This document shows, one piece after another, positions 46,500 to 59,280 of a stretch of 64,000 bases of DNA. The stretch is taken from the NCBI GenBank assembly GCA_036874045.1, contig CM072335.1, positions 5,104,001-5,168,000 of the forward strand. Direction: 5' to 3'. The notes under the pieces are model-generated. The model did no database searches, was not told where the DNA came from, and saw only the letters and a list, made by a program, of their open reading frames with translations. This DNA is from Cymodocea nodosa. Its lineage: Eukaryota; Streptophyta; Magnoliopsida; Alismatales; Cymodoceaceae. Position 1 is the stretch's first letter. Every line of letters begins with the position of its first letter. Both the position numbers and the translations under genes were made by a program.

Positions 46500-49202
46500 A
46501 TCTTCCACTTAAAGATTGTCTTCTTACTTACTATGTCTAGGGTTTTGTAATTCTTCTATTGTAGAGTTTTTACATCTAGCATTGATTTGCGGCTCTAGTC
46601 TTTTGTAAGCAAGATGAAATGACCCATTGTCCCTAAGTCATAGCTTTCAGATGACCAATCAGTCACACCCTTGGCACCTACAACTCATCTACCAACTTCC
46701 ACCTGCAAACTCTAGGTTGTCGTCGAATGTCCATTGGCTACCACCTAGCCTTTTGCCAAGTGACCCTTCTACTACGTCTACTGTTGGTGTCCATCTCCAA
46801 CTTCTAGCTTCTACTTGAATCTACCAGCATCCACCCTTAGGACCTAGGACCTAGGACTTGGATTCTCCTTCTATAGAAATACATCACCACACCACATACC
46901 CCAATAATCTCCCACTTGGAGATTGTCTCCTAGTATTCCTTGGTCTTGGTGTCACCTATAGGGGTTCCTTCTAAACCCTACGCTTGTCTTCAAACTTCAC
47001 GTTTCTTGGAGACCAACAAGCTCTCACTGAGCCTTAGCTTCTCAGGTTGAAATACCTTGGTGAAAGTGTCTACTGCATACTCAACTCCTTTCACCTCTTG
47101 GGATTCCACCTCCAATCTTGTTGCTAGGTGATTACGTTTTCGACAACTTGAAGTGAGCCACGAGATGTGGGTTGGTCTACCTCTTGACCATTGTGTTGTG
47201 GTGACCAAGTACTCTCTCTAAGTACTTCTCTTGGCACAATCTCAATTTCCAACTACTCTATCCTTGATGAGACACATTTGAGTATTTGCTGACCCTTGCC
47301 CATTGCACTTTATGTCAAACTTCCAGTTGCACTAATTCTTTAGCTTCCAGATCTCTTCTCTCTTAAAGCTCACAATCAACTTGTCATCTATGTGGACCTG
47401 TAGGATGACAAGGCATTACTGCATCTTCCTAATGTAGTAGTTTGTATCACATTTGTTGAAGCCCTCTAGTACAAATGAAGTTGTTGAATTCTTGTACTAA
47501 TGCCTAGATGCTACTTCAAACAATACAGATTTATGTACAACATGTAGATCATAATTTTCTACTTATCAAATACTATAGTTACTTCTGCTATTGGAGTTAG
47601 CTTTACCTTCTGGTTCTTCTCTAGGGACTCCATTTTCTAGCTAACTTCCACTGATCTACATCACAATATAGCTTTCTCGTTTGTCCTTGGCTTGCCATCA
47701 TTTATCAACAATAAGAGATTGAAAGATGGCATGAACCAATCTAAAGGTCTGGAAATCCTCATGGATCTCTTTGTCTGAAGGTTGACCATTAGCTCCTCCT
47801 CTTGAGTTGGCTAATCTACCCTTGACTCATCTTGGAAATCTCTGGTATTCTTAACATCTGTCCTAACATTATCTTCAGTTTCTAGTTCTTGGCCATCAAA
47901 AATTCAATTACATCCATCCGAATTTTGTCCTACTTCCTTAGAGCTCGAGAGCACCCACCCAAGTTTTGCATTGCCACTACTAGTTTTTGACTCTAACTAT
48001 CTAAGTTCCATTGACATTCTGTTGGAACTCTAGTCCAACTATTTGGATTTCGCTTCTATGGCTCAGCACTGCTCCTATGCTGACATAGATATTTGTCATT
48101 GAATGTGACGTCCCTTGCGTGGATTACCCTTTTGGCTTTGTCTTCTCAAAACTTGAAACCAAGGTAATCTAACTCATACATAGTGAAGTAGCATTTCTGT
48201 GACCCTAGATTTGACCTCCTCTACTCATAGTTCTTCCAAAACTCAGAGCTCTACTAGAATAAGTGATCCACTATTGATCATGTATGCTACACTTTGACGA
48301 ACTCCACCTAGAATGACTTTGAAAAATTGCATGTAAACTCATGCACCTGGCTCTCTTATGCAAGGTTCAGATCATTCTCCTAGCATCCCCTAGCTAAGGT
48401 TTCGAGTACTTTCTACAACCTCTTAATCCCTTAACTTTCACAAAAATCGATGAACTTCATTAATAACTACTAACGACAAGATGCCTTCCACATCATTTGC
48501 CATTAAGTGCAAGTTTTTGGTCCTCTCTCCAAATACAATAACCTAAATGCCATAGGTCATTCTCTACATTCTAGTGCCAAAGTTGATGTGGTGACCTTCC
48601 TCATCTAACTAGCTTATGGAGATTAAAACATTGGCTAATTACGAATACACCTTGTACTCTCTAAAGCCCTTGTTCGATTCTACACTAAACCTCTTTTCAT
48701 CCAAATACACCCAAACTAAAGTTGTCTATGAGGTATACCTTCTCCTTGAGGTAGAATGGGAAGATACTTCTAAGTCCATAAACCTAAGTGCTAATTGAAT
48801 TGTCAACACAATAGAATAATGTTGCATTTGATCTGTTAGCGAGAGCATCTACCCCTTACTCCATATCTGATCTCTGTCTTACTTCTCTTGGGTTCCGAGT
48901 AGTTTGATCGAAAATACCTAAACTTGCCTGGTCATACCTTGCCCTTTTCACAAGACTCTACTTTGTCTTTTTTAGATCTCTTACCATCTAGACTGGATTC
49001 TGCCTTGGATCTCTCAACTAAGTGTTGATGTCTAGACTTCTCTATTTCTTATCTAGTGGGTATCCTCTTTTTTGCTCCCACTCTTCCTCATGTATCTTCT
49101 CCGGATTTTGCATGCCTGACCTGGAATCTACTTCCTACAACCTCAAGAAGAAACTACAACAAACTTTGCTTTCTCCCTCACATAACCTTTTCATTTGTTC
49201 TT
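46500..49202 (-). pseudogene. Ty1/copia polyprotein remnant
   Basis: Minus strand, heavily decayed. The integrase-RT junction 'VIHARDVTFND' (usual SRDVxFDE) is at about 48,090-48,130, preceded by 'YELDYLGFKF'. The RT start 'ESLEKNQKVKLTPI' is near 47,590-47,640, and the RNase H tail 'VDTFTKVFQPEKLRL' near 47,030-47,070. No matching 5' LTR found in the window. Confidence 0.6.
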
Positions 49203-49620
49203 TGATGTCTTAAGCTAGAACTTGTCAAAAAGGGGTTGTGTAATCCAAATCTATAGATGGATCTAACATGCATGGAGGATGTGCATAAGAGGCAAGCATA
49301 ATGGCATGCATGGAGCCATGCATTAAAATAGGAAGCATACATGATGCTTGTGTGAGAAGAGGAGACGTGCATGGGAAAGAGGATCAGATCAATGGACTTT
49401 TTCATATGCATGGAAATAGGCATAGATAAGGGAATGTACTTTTTGTTTTGCATGAAAAGTGACATGAGGACTGACGTATGGTGCCCATGTCCTTACGAAT
49501 GTATGATTTAAATAAGAAAGAAAGACGAAGAAGGAGGGCAACTTCTTTCCCTCTTCTATCCTTGTGTTCTCAATATTGATTGTTGAAGTCTAAGTGATGC
49601 AAGGGAATTGCCATGGATCA
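49203..49620 (+). repeat. 5' LTR of a Ty3 chromovirus-type element
   Basis: Starts about TGATGTCTTAAG and is followed at about 49,622 by AGGTATTAGAG, which resembles the initiator-Met primer site TGGTATCAGAG. Contains several GCATGCATGG-like repeats. The boundaries rest on the primer-site position. Confidence 0.55.
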
Positions 49621-49686
49621 AAGGTATTAGAGTGAGGTTGATAGTGGTGCATGGTGGGTACTAGATCCACTACGACAGTCAGTGGC

Positions 49687-50966
49687 GAACCTTTCATTTG
49701 ATTGGAGATTTTTCGAGGGCCTTCAATGGTGTTCGTCATGTTGATGCCGGAGGGAAGGACATCAGGTGGTGACCAAGAGGGTGTCGCAATGGGTCCTATT
49801 GCTACTTTTATGAGGGAGATGCTCACTATGATGGAAGGAGTGTCTTCACGTTTAGATCGTTTGGAACATGGTGGTGAGACGTCGTTAGGAGTTCCTCTAT
49901 CTGGGGAGTACGAGGATGGGCATTCCGATGATAGCGAAAATGGGCCTCAAAGGGGGTAGGGCATTTTTCCCATTTCTGAGCTGAAGTGTGGATTGATTTA
50001 CCAAAGTATGATGGTAGTGTCAACGTCGACAAGTTAGAGGCATGGCTATCACAGATGGAGACCTATTTTTCCTTGAATAAGTACCTTGAGATAGAGCAAG
50101 TATCGTTTGCATGCTTGAAGCTCACTAGCCATGCATTGGCATGGTGGAATGACTTTGTTAGTAGGCGGCGTGTCATGGACATCACATGGGAGGAGTTTAA
50201 GAGACAACTATAAGAGGAGTTTTTCCCTATGGGATATGTACGGCAACAATGGATGTGATGGTATGGACTTCACCAACAACGCCAACAATCTGTTTAGGAG
50301 TATACCACAGAGTTTTGATGCATAGTTGTGGCATTAGGGATTTTTCTTGGAGGATCCAGAGATCGAAGAAAAGTATATTGCAAGTTTGAGTCCTCTAGTG
50401 CGATGAGAGCTTGCATATTTTGAGGTATGCGATATTTTTACAGCTTTGAGTCGTGCTATGGTCATAGAAGAGAAATGTCTCTATTCCTCTAGAGGAGAGA
50501 TTAGGCGTGACAATAACAATAATGGCAAGAAGTTAGCATCAAAGGAGCTACTGAAGAAGAAGGCCGAAGTTAGCAAGTCTACAAAAACCTATCATCATTG
50601 CAATAAGAAGGGTCATATTAAAGCTGATTGTTGGACCCTTCATCTGGAGAAGCAACCACGTCAAGGTGAGCGTGTGCGACGTACGGCAGTTGTGATGGAA
50701 AAAGAAAAGGAGGACTTGGGGGAGGTTAACCAACCCGACCCTACAGTGGCTTTGATGACACAACATGAAGATGCTTCACTAGTAAAGGAACTTTTTACCC
50801 TTCATATTCAAATGAAGCAAGGAATGGTCGATACTATCATTGATCCTTACAACTAGAAAAATTTGATTTCAAAGGCTCTTGTACAATAGGTGGGACTTCC
50901 AACAACTCCCCATCGAGTGCCTTATCCTTTAGGGTGGATTGTGCAAGGGGTGGGACGGTAGGTCAC
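49687..50966 (+). pseudogene. Chromovirus gag and protease start
   Basis: Frames together encode a chromovirus-type gag: 'LDRLEHGG', then 'LPKYDGSVNVDKLEAWLSQM', 'ETYFSLNKYLE', 'LKLTSHALAWWNDF', a zinc knuckle 'HHCNKKGHIKADCW' (first Cys changed to His), and the protease entry 'LFTLHIQMKQGMVDTIIDPY', where the usual D-S/T-G is lost. Cut by the LTR of copy E at 50,966, so pol is expected beyond the window's right edge. Confidence 0.85.
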
Positions 50967-53135
50967 TGTTTAGAATGAAAAAGTGCATAATATTAACGGT
51001 TAAATGATGGTTAATTGCATAATATTTAGCTTATCATATGAGAATCAAGCCATTATGTTATAATTGCACTGTTATATACTTTAATGAAAGAATCTGCTTA
51101 ATTTCGGGGAATTAATGTTAATTTAGTACATTTCTGAACTGTCGGTAAATTGCAGGCTGTGAAAGTCTTAAGTATCCGAATTTTCTGTTATTTCAGACAG
51201 TTGTGTTTAACGTACCGAACAGTTATGCTTAATGTACTGAAGAGTTATGTTTAAATTACCGAATAATTATGTTTTAAAATAATATTTTATTATTTCCTGA
51301 AGTACACGTGTCGAAACCATAATGCATGACTTAAGTGGACTTTCGGTGAGTTATCTCTAAGTATCCGAAATTGCAGTTGGGCATCGAATAGTTATATGTG
51401 TAACTCTCTGAAATCTCCTTTTATTATAAAACTACTGATGACACGTGTCATGTTCTGGAAGAATGACTTAAGTGGATTTTCGGTGAGTTATCTGTAACTA
51501 TTTGAAATGCATCTAGGCATCGGATAGTTAGACTTGTAACTCTCTGAAATATTTCTTTATTATAAAACTACTGATGACACGTGTCGTGATCTGGAAGATT
51601 GACTTAAGTTATATATCAGTGAGTTATCTGTAACTATCCAAAATGCATCTGAGCATCAGATAGTTAAGTCTGTAAGTATCTGAAATGCACTTGAGCATCG
51701 GATAGTTAAATTTATACACGTGTATTATAGTTAAATCAACAAAGCAAGTCCGTTGAGTTATCTGTAACTCCATGGACCATTTATTTTCTAATATACCATT
51801 GTAGCGGTTGCAGAAACAATACAGTTAGAAGAAAAAAACCATGATCGCATGTATCATGCAGGAATTCACTCGTCGAAGGAAGAAGAAATCATTATCGTTG
51901 ATATGAATGAAGAAAATCCAACCGATCATTCAAGTAGAAGCAATTACCACTGAAGAAATATAAAAGAAAAGAATAAAAAAAGCAACAGAGTGGTGGTTGA
52001 AGGGTGTGGCCAATGTGTGCAGAGGAGGATCACCGAGCTTTCTACAGGCAGCGTTGACAATTCTCTGAAGTACCACACCAACCATCTCCACCACCACCAT
52101 AATCACCAACCATCGGAGGTCTGTGAGGATACTTTCCTGATGTCAGGCCGATTCCGAGCCAAACACAGTGCCTGACAACCACTATGAGGAGTGATCGCGT
52201 CGTAGGAAGGAAAGCTATTTTCACCAAGCGCCGACTCATATCTCAGGAGATCGTAAAGCTTCTAGCCTTGGCTTCAGGTTGATGCCTATATGCTGAAGAG
52301 GAGATCATTTTGCAATTCTAAACTCACGATTCTATAGGGAGAGGAGACAGAATTATAAGTGGTTTAATTTTCAGTGGTGTAATCGCATTGCAGGTAGTGA
52401 CAGAAGTATTTACTGTCGACTGAGATTACTTTACATTTCACCTTTCGCCTATTTCCATGCTCATATCAAAATAAAAATATCAAAAACAACTTATTTGTGT
52501 TTATATTTTGTATTTGAGTGTTGTATTGTTTGTTTTGTATCATGATTAATGTTATCTTTGTTAGTGTTGTGATTGATTTATGTTTGTTTTAGTTTTACAG
52601 TTTACTGAAATTGATTCGTTCAAAAGACTTAAAGATTTTAATGGTTATTATTTGAATTATCTAAATGTTAGTATTGCCTAATGATAAATCCAATGTTTAC
52701 TAACATTAAAGAGCTTAATTGATGTTATTTACAATCTGCGAAACCGCCCAATGGTTGGTCGAATTCCTCTGTAAATAGCAGTATTAAATAGGAAAGGTAG
52801 GCTCGTGGAGTTAACTTAAGTCCACGAGTTTAGTCTGTTGAGTTAGCCATAATTCAACGAACTTAGTCTGTTGTCCGTTGAGTTAATTGTAACTCAACGG
52901 AGAGCTTATTGAATATAAATTTGATTGTTAAAAATGGAACAGTTCGCAATTCTTAAGCAATTCCTTGTGGGATCGACTTGTACTTGCACACTAATACAAT
53001 AGACACTATGTACTTGCAGTTAAAATACAAATTGGAATTAATATCTAATTTGTGTGAAAGGTTGTTTGTTTACTTCTAAAAAGGAATAGGCATAAAGATA
53101 AATTAACTAAGTAAAAATAGAAGTTAACAAATCCA
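50967..53135 (+). mobile_element. 5' LTR of copy E (Athila-like)
   Basis: About 2.17 kb, TGTTTAGAATG to near AACAAATCCA. TATA box TATAAAAG at 51,959. TAACTATCCGAA/CGGATAGTTA palindromes and ACACGTGTC boxes at 51,170-51,715; CCGTTGAGTTATCTGTAACT at about 51,750; a second array at 52,800-52,895. Left flank GTCAC would be the target duplication, with its partner beyond the window. No SIRE-like segment in U3. Confidence 0.88.
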
Positions 53136-53235
53136 AGTTTTTCTAGCACGTTGCTAGGTAACCAAACAAGTTTTCTGGTGTCGTGTTGGAGATCCAAGCA
53201 AGTTTTCTGGCACCGTTGCTAGGGAATTCATATAA
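53136..53235 (+). promoter_or_regulatory. Three primer-site-like repeats, copy E
   Basis: Units of about 33 bp: TTTTCTAGCACGTTGCTAGG, TTTTCTGGTGTCGTGTTGGA, TTTTCTGGCACCGTTGCTAG. The third (53,208-53,225, TGGCACCGTTGCTAGGGA) agrees at 15 of 18 positions with the tRNA-Asp primer site of Athila elements and is the likely functional one. Confidence 0.7.
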
Positions 53236-53277
53236 GCAACTGTTAGAGCTGTTTTGTTTTAATAGCCAGAGTGTTGT

Positions 53278-54980
53278 GTGTTTTCTTCTATAATTGAGAA
53301 TATGGCATATGCTTATGCTCAAATATTTCTGAAACCTGTAGTTAGCATATGTGAATTTTGCAATTTTGAAGGTCACAACATTTCTGATTGTTTGAAACTA
53401 AGACGTTTGCAGATGGTTAGATCCCATGAACAGCAAATGAATTATCCTCAATATAATAGAGCCGAGTATGAGAATCCTATAGTTTACCCAATTGATGGTC
53501 AGTATAGAATGTGTAATATGTTGAGAGACATGGAAGTTTGGGATAGGTATGACAGACTAGAGCGTAGTATAGAGCAAAACCTGGATAAACTACAATACTT
53601 TATGTGTTAGCAACAAAAAGTCAACCAATTAAACTATAAGGAAGCATATTCAGAACCTAAAATAGATATAATTTACGAAATTGAAAAAACCATAATGAAA
53701 ATTGATCAAAAATTGAATGCAATGAGATTAGATGATCTGGAAAGAAAACTAAAAGCATTGGACGAATATACAATGAAAATACAAGTTATGCAACAGGACA
53801 ATGGAAATTATGATGTTATAGATCTGCATAATTTGCAAAATACACAGCCAAAAGAAAATACTAATGTAAGAGAATTTAAAGAATGCACTTTAAAACTAAA
53901 AACAATTGAAGATCATAATCACGAAAATGATATACAAAAACATCATGAGAGTAACGAAAATCTAGAAGATGTATGTGTAACATTAAGATTTGGAACTAAT
54001 ACACCATCAAGAACTCAAAATGAAAATAATATGAAGGTGGATAAGAGTAAAAATCAAAATGATAATGAAAATGTAATAGCTGAAAATCTAGAAATCAATA
54101 AAGAACAATTTGAGTTTGCTAATGAGACTAAAAATGATTAAACAAATCAAACGAAAGAAAAAGAATCTTTTAAATCACAATCTTTAGCACCCTATCTTGA
54201 AAGATTACAACAAGCAATACCTGAAAAATAAGAAAAAATCAGAGAAATTTTTGAAAAAGTACAAGTTAACATTCCTTTGCTAGATCTATTGCAGAAAATG
54301 TCACCTTGTGCTAAATTTCTAAAGGATTGGTATACTAAGAAAAGAGAGCGAAAGGTTCTTAGAAAGGTCTTTTTAGCTGAGCAAAGTAGTTCCCTATTTT
54401 TGCCACAAATTCCTAAAAAGTTATCTAATCCTGGAATCCCTGTTATATCATGCACCATAGGAAATACTTAGGTGCAGGTATAAATGTTATGCCAAGTGCT
54501 ATATTTGCATCCTTAGGATTAGAAGGCTTAACTCCTACTAGTATAGTTATTCAATTAGCTGATAGAAGTATAAGATACCTTAGAGGAAAAATAGAGGATG
54601 TCTTAATTAAAATAAAAAATTTTATATATCCTATTGATATTGTAATTTTAGATTCCTAACAAATTAAGCATAAAAATAGTGATACATCTTTAATTTTGGG
54701 AAGACCATTTTTAGCAACATCAGGGGTTGTTATAAATTACAAAACTGGAGTAATGAAGTTAGCATATGGTAATGAGGATACTCAATTAAATATTTTCAAA
54801 CCAGAAAAGTTTGAGGAGTTAGAAATGTCCTTACATACCATAGACTTTTTAGAGGATGAAAGAGATATGTTAGATGATGTGATTCAAGAAGAATTAAATA
54901 GGCAAATCAATTCTAAAACTTTAGAGGAAAGTGAAAGCATAAATATAGGAGATCTACTAGATACCTACTAGAATTCAATC
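53278..54980 (+). pseudogene. Zinc knuckle, coiled coil and protease ORF, copy E
   Basis: First ORF after the LTR; Met at 53,278 or 53,302. It opens with an intact CCHC knuckle 'CEFCNFEGHNISDC' at about residue 30, then 'YDRLERSIEQNLDKLQ', a charged coiled coil and 'VCVTLRFGTN'. Protease pieces follow: 'LGAGINVMPSAIFASLGL' (catalytic Asp lost by a small deletion near 54,466) and 'QLADRSIRYLRGKIEDVL', then 'LILGRPFLATSGVV'. No capsid domain precedes the knuckle; capsid lies at 63,081. Stops at 53,608, 54,139 and 54,228. Confidence 0.87.
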
Positions 54981-56000
54981 AGGCTAGAGAGTATATATAG
55001 ACTATAGAAAGCTGAATGCTGTGACTAGGAAAGATCATTTTCCCTTACTTTTTATATATCAAATGCTGGAAAGATTAGCAGGGCAAGAATATTTTTGTTT
55101 CCTAGATGAGTATTCAGGTTATAATCAAATTCCAGTAGCATTAGAGGATCAAGAGAAAACAACTTTCACCTGTCCTAATGGAACTTATGCTTTTAAGAGA
55201 ATGTCATTCGAATTATGCAATACATCAGCTACCTTTCAAAGGTGTATGTAGGGCATATTTACTAGAATGATTGAAGATTTTTTAGAAATATTTATGGATG
55301 ATTTTACTGTATATGACAACTCATATGAAGTTTGTTTAAAAAATTTAGACCAAATATTAAAACGCTATGTGGGAAAAAATATGGTTTTAAATTGGGGAAA
55401 ATGTCACTTCATGGTTAAACAAGGAATAGTCTTAAGGCATGTTGTTTCTAAAAAAGGGTTGGAAGTAGATAAAGCTAAAATAGAAGTAATTTCTAATCTA
55501 CCAGAACCTAAATCAATAAAAGATATTAGATCATTTCTAGGACATGTTGGTTTTTATAGAAGATTTATTAAAGACTTTAGCAAAATAGCTAGACCTTTAA
55601 CTAATCTATTAAAAGATGTTCCATTTAACTTTAATAAAAATTGCAAGGAAGCATTTTTCAGACTTAAAACTAGCTTAATTTCAACTCCTATAATTCAAGC
55701 ACCTGATTGGAGCCATCCATTTGAATTAATGTGTGATGCATCTGATTTTGCTATAGGAGCAGTGTTGGGACAGAAGATAAAAAAATCTACTAGAGTGATT
55801 CATTATGCAAGCAAAACCTTAAATGATGCTCAAGTTAATTACACAACTACTGAAAAAGAACTATTAGCTGTTGTGTTTGCCTTAGAAAAGTTTAGATCAT
55901 ATCTGATTGAAGCTAAAGTAATAGTATACACGGATCATGCAGCTTTAAAACACCTAATAGTAAAAAAAGAGACTAAGCCTAGATTGATCCGATAGATATT
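54981..56000 (+). pseudogene. Reverse transcriptase and RNase H, copy E
   Basis: RT: 'DYRKLNAVTRKDHFPLLF', 'FLDEYSGYNQIP', 'TFTCPNGTYAFKRMSFELCN', active site 'FMDDF' (about 55,290), '[19 protein letters not shown]'. RNase H: '[16 protein letters not shown]', '[15 protein letters not shown]', 'YTDHAALKHL'. Stop TAG at 55,249 and the end near 55,995. About 480 bp of the RT lead-in present in copy M (16,135-16,595) is deleted at about 54,950-54,965. Confidence 0.92.
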
Positions 56001-59000
56001 ATTATTACAAGAATTTGATCTAGAAATTAAAGATAAAAAAGGTTGTGAGAATGTAATAGCAGATCATTTATTAAGATTAGAAATAGAAAAATCAAATATT
56101 GAAATTAAGGATAATTTTCCTGATGAACAATTAATGACCATCAATACAATACTTTGGTATGCAGACATAGTTAATTACTTAGTTACTAGTTTAACACTTA
56201 ATGATTGGAATAGATAGGATAAGAAATTATTTTTCTCAAGAGTAAAATATTACTATTAGGAAGACTCATACTTATTTAAGAAATGTCTTGATCTAGTTTT
56301 AAGGAGGTGTATTCCAAAAACTGAATATCAGAGCATATTGTCTTTCTATCATGACCAAGCTTGTGGAGGGCATTTTTGTTAGAACCCGAGTATTTTGATA
56401 ATGCAAAACCTATGTGAGGAAACATATTGTATTTCACAGTTAAGTCTGTACTGCATTAGTTTAGAAGGCTGTTAGAACAAATTCCAAGCAGACGAATAGA
56501 TTGAGAAGGTTCCAGATGATAATACTTTCAAGTTATAGTAAAATCAGACAATTACAGGTTCAAGCATCCAAAGAATAAAACAACAGCAAGACTATCAAAT
56601 AGTTAGAAGGATAACTATCTGAATTTTACAAAGCCTTCGGAGAGTTTTTATATCAGACAGTTAAGTTGGTTGAATGATCGGAGAGTTATGGAGTTAACTA
56701 TCCGAAAGAAAAAGGAAAATTGGAAAGTTAGAAAGGCTAACTATCCGAAACTTAAGTCATTCAATAAATCACGTGCAAAAATATAAAACGAAAGCTTAAG
56801 GACTTGTCGGAGAGTTAGATAACTATCCGAGTTTTCTTTTCGGAGAATTAGATAACTATTCGAGTTTTTCGGTAAGTTACAAGCATAACTTTCTAGAACC
56901 TAAGTCATTTTATTACGCACGTGCAAAATGGAGATGCCGTCAATTGAAAGCTTAAAAGGGAAAATCAGAGAGTTAGTTAACTATCCGAAATTTCAAAGAG
57001 AGTTTCAGTAAGTTATAGTTTAACTATTCGAAACTTAAATTATTGAAATTGCCACGTGCAGAATTCCAGAAAGAAGATCATTTAAGTTTTCGGAGAGCTA
57101 GAAAGATAATTATCCGAAATCTTAAGAGAATTTCGGTGAGTTATGGTTTAACTATCCGAAATTTAAGTTAGTGAATTTCCCACGTGCAGAATTCCAAATA
57201 GATGTTCAAATGGGTTTTTCGGAGAGTTAGAAAGATAACTATCCGAAATCTCAAGAGAATTTCGGTGAGTTATGGCTTAACTATCTGAAACTTAAGTTAT
57301 GTTTTTATGCACATGCAGTTTTGAAGGGACAGCTGTTAGAGACTTAAATGAAAGTTCGATAAGTTATAGTAGTTAACTATCCGAAAATCAGGAGTTCTTT
57401 CAGTAAGTTAAATACAAGACTCCGAACACTTGACTTTACACATGAGCAACTTAAAATCCTCACGTGACTCAAAGAATAGAACATGAGTTATGAATCGGCA
57501 AGTTATGGATGCTTTTCGATAAGTTATCTTTATAACCATCCGAAAGCCTGAGATTTTCGGAAGGTTACTTACTGAACATCAGACAGAACAGTAACTTACC
57601 ATATTTAGGTTTGATTATTTACCAAGTACAACATAATACATCCGTTGAAAGAAAAATATGATCGTTATACATTTGGTATAAATATGAGGAGTTTAAGAGA
57701 AGAGAACACAAATAACAGATATACTACATACAGTGAGCTACACTCCAATTTCAAAATACACTCAAGTCTGCCAACAGTAAAACATACTCTAAAGACATAT
57801 TGCATAAAAAGCTTTGTGTGCCAAAACTCTGATTGAAAGACTCAAGCTGTTGGTTTGTGGCTTCACCTTGAAAGCTACATTAAGTTGTTAGTTTGAGTTT
57901 TGACCTGAAAACTCTAGAAGTTGGTTTACTGAAGTTTATACCTGAAAACTTCTATGTTGTTGGTTCTTGCTTTGACCTAAAAGCAAGTGTGTAAGTGTTG
58001 AAACACTTAGTGAAGCCCAAGTGAATATTGGGGGTGGACTAGCCAAGTTGGTGAACCACCTAAAACTTGTTGTGTATTATCTTTCTTTACTACTTTGCAT
58101 TCGATTAATTTCATCTCTTTTCACTACTATTTGAATCATTTGTTTCAACATTTAAAAGAACATAAAAAGTTACACACTTTCACCATTCACCCCCCCCTCT
58201 GGTGAGTCTACCAATCCTAACAATTTTGGCTCAGGGAAAACTGCTGCAAAAATTCTGTAATGTGGGTTTTATTGGCCAACACTATTCAAAGATGCACATA
58301 AGTATTGCTTAAATTGTTTACGATATCAACAAATAGGAAGAATATCAAAGAAGAATATGATGCCTCTTAATCCTATTGTTGATGTTGAAATCTTTGATGT
58401 GTGAGGAATAGATTTTATGGGTCTATTTCCTATGTCTAATCAATTTAATTACATATTGTTGGGGGTGGATTATGTATCTAAATGGATAGAAGTTATTCCT
58501 ACAAAAACTAATGACAACAAAGTGGTAATACAATTTATAAGAACCAATATATTTGCTAGATTTGGAATACCTAAAGCTATTATCAGTTATAAAGGAACTC
58601 ATTTCTGTAATAGAAGTTTTGAAGCCTTAATGAAAAAATATGGAGTAAACCAGAAAATTGCAACATCATATCATCCGCAAACAAGTGAACAAGTAGAAAG
58701 TGCTAACAAACAAATTAAGTTAATCTTCGAAAAAGTAGTAAATCCTACTAGAATAGATTGGGCTTATAGAACTGCTTATAAGACAAACTTAGGTATGTCA
58801 CCTTTTAGGCTAGTATATGGAAAAAGTTGTCATTTACTAGTTGAAATAGAACATAAAGCTTATTGAGCATTAAAAACTCTAAACACTAATTTAAATCAAG
58901 TTGCTAAAAATAGGAAAATGTAATTAATTGAATTAGAAGAATTTAGAAATGAAGCTTATTCGAAGATTGTAAGAGAAAAGGAGAAAATGAAATTCTAGCA

Positions 59001-59280
59001 TGATAGGAAAATTATTCCAAAAAGCTTTAAAATAAGACAAAAAGTATATCTTTACATGGCTAGATTCCATAACCATCTAGGAAAATTAAGATCTAGTTGG
59101 GCAGGACCTTACATAGTTCGAAATATTTATCCTTATGGTGCTATTGAGATTGAAAATCCTAAAAATCAGAATATCTTTAAAGTAAATGAACAAAGACTTA
59201 GACCTATTCTGAAAATACCAAAAAGCTCCTTTAGAATTATAAAAGAAGTCAGAGTAGAGGACTACTCGAGCTTTACTTAG
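56001..59280 (+). pseudogene. Integrase, copy E, split by a solo LTR
   Basis: The RNase H/integrase linker runs to the zinc domain start 'HDQACGGHF' (56,350-56,376), then a 1.85-kb LTR insertion, then 'GSGKTAAKIL', 'FYWPTLFKDAHKYCLNCL', '[10 protein letters not shown]', second Asp position changed ('ISYKGTHF' instead of SDRGTHF), Glu in 'EQVESANKQ', and the C-terminal 'WAGPYIVRNIYPYGAIEIE' ending at TAG 59,278. No chromodomain. Confidence 0.9.
56377..58222 (+). mobile_element. SIRE/Maximus-type solo LTR inside integrase
   Basis: 1,846 bp, TGTTAGAACC to CAATCCTAACA, flanked by the perfect duplication ATTTT (56,372-56,376 and 58,223-58,227). Ends with 'TTCACCCCCCCCTCTGGTGA' like other SIRE-type LTRs. 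56,600-57,560 is an array of CGGAGAGTTAGATAACTATC-type palindromes with CACGTGCA boxes. No interior, so it formed by LTR-LTR recombination. Confidence 0.88.

Noticed and set aside
53208..53225. A tRNA gene near the primer-site sequence
   Set aside because: Only the 18-nt complement to a tRNA 3' end is present; no cloverleaf sequence.
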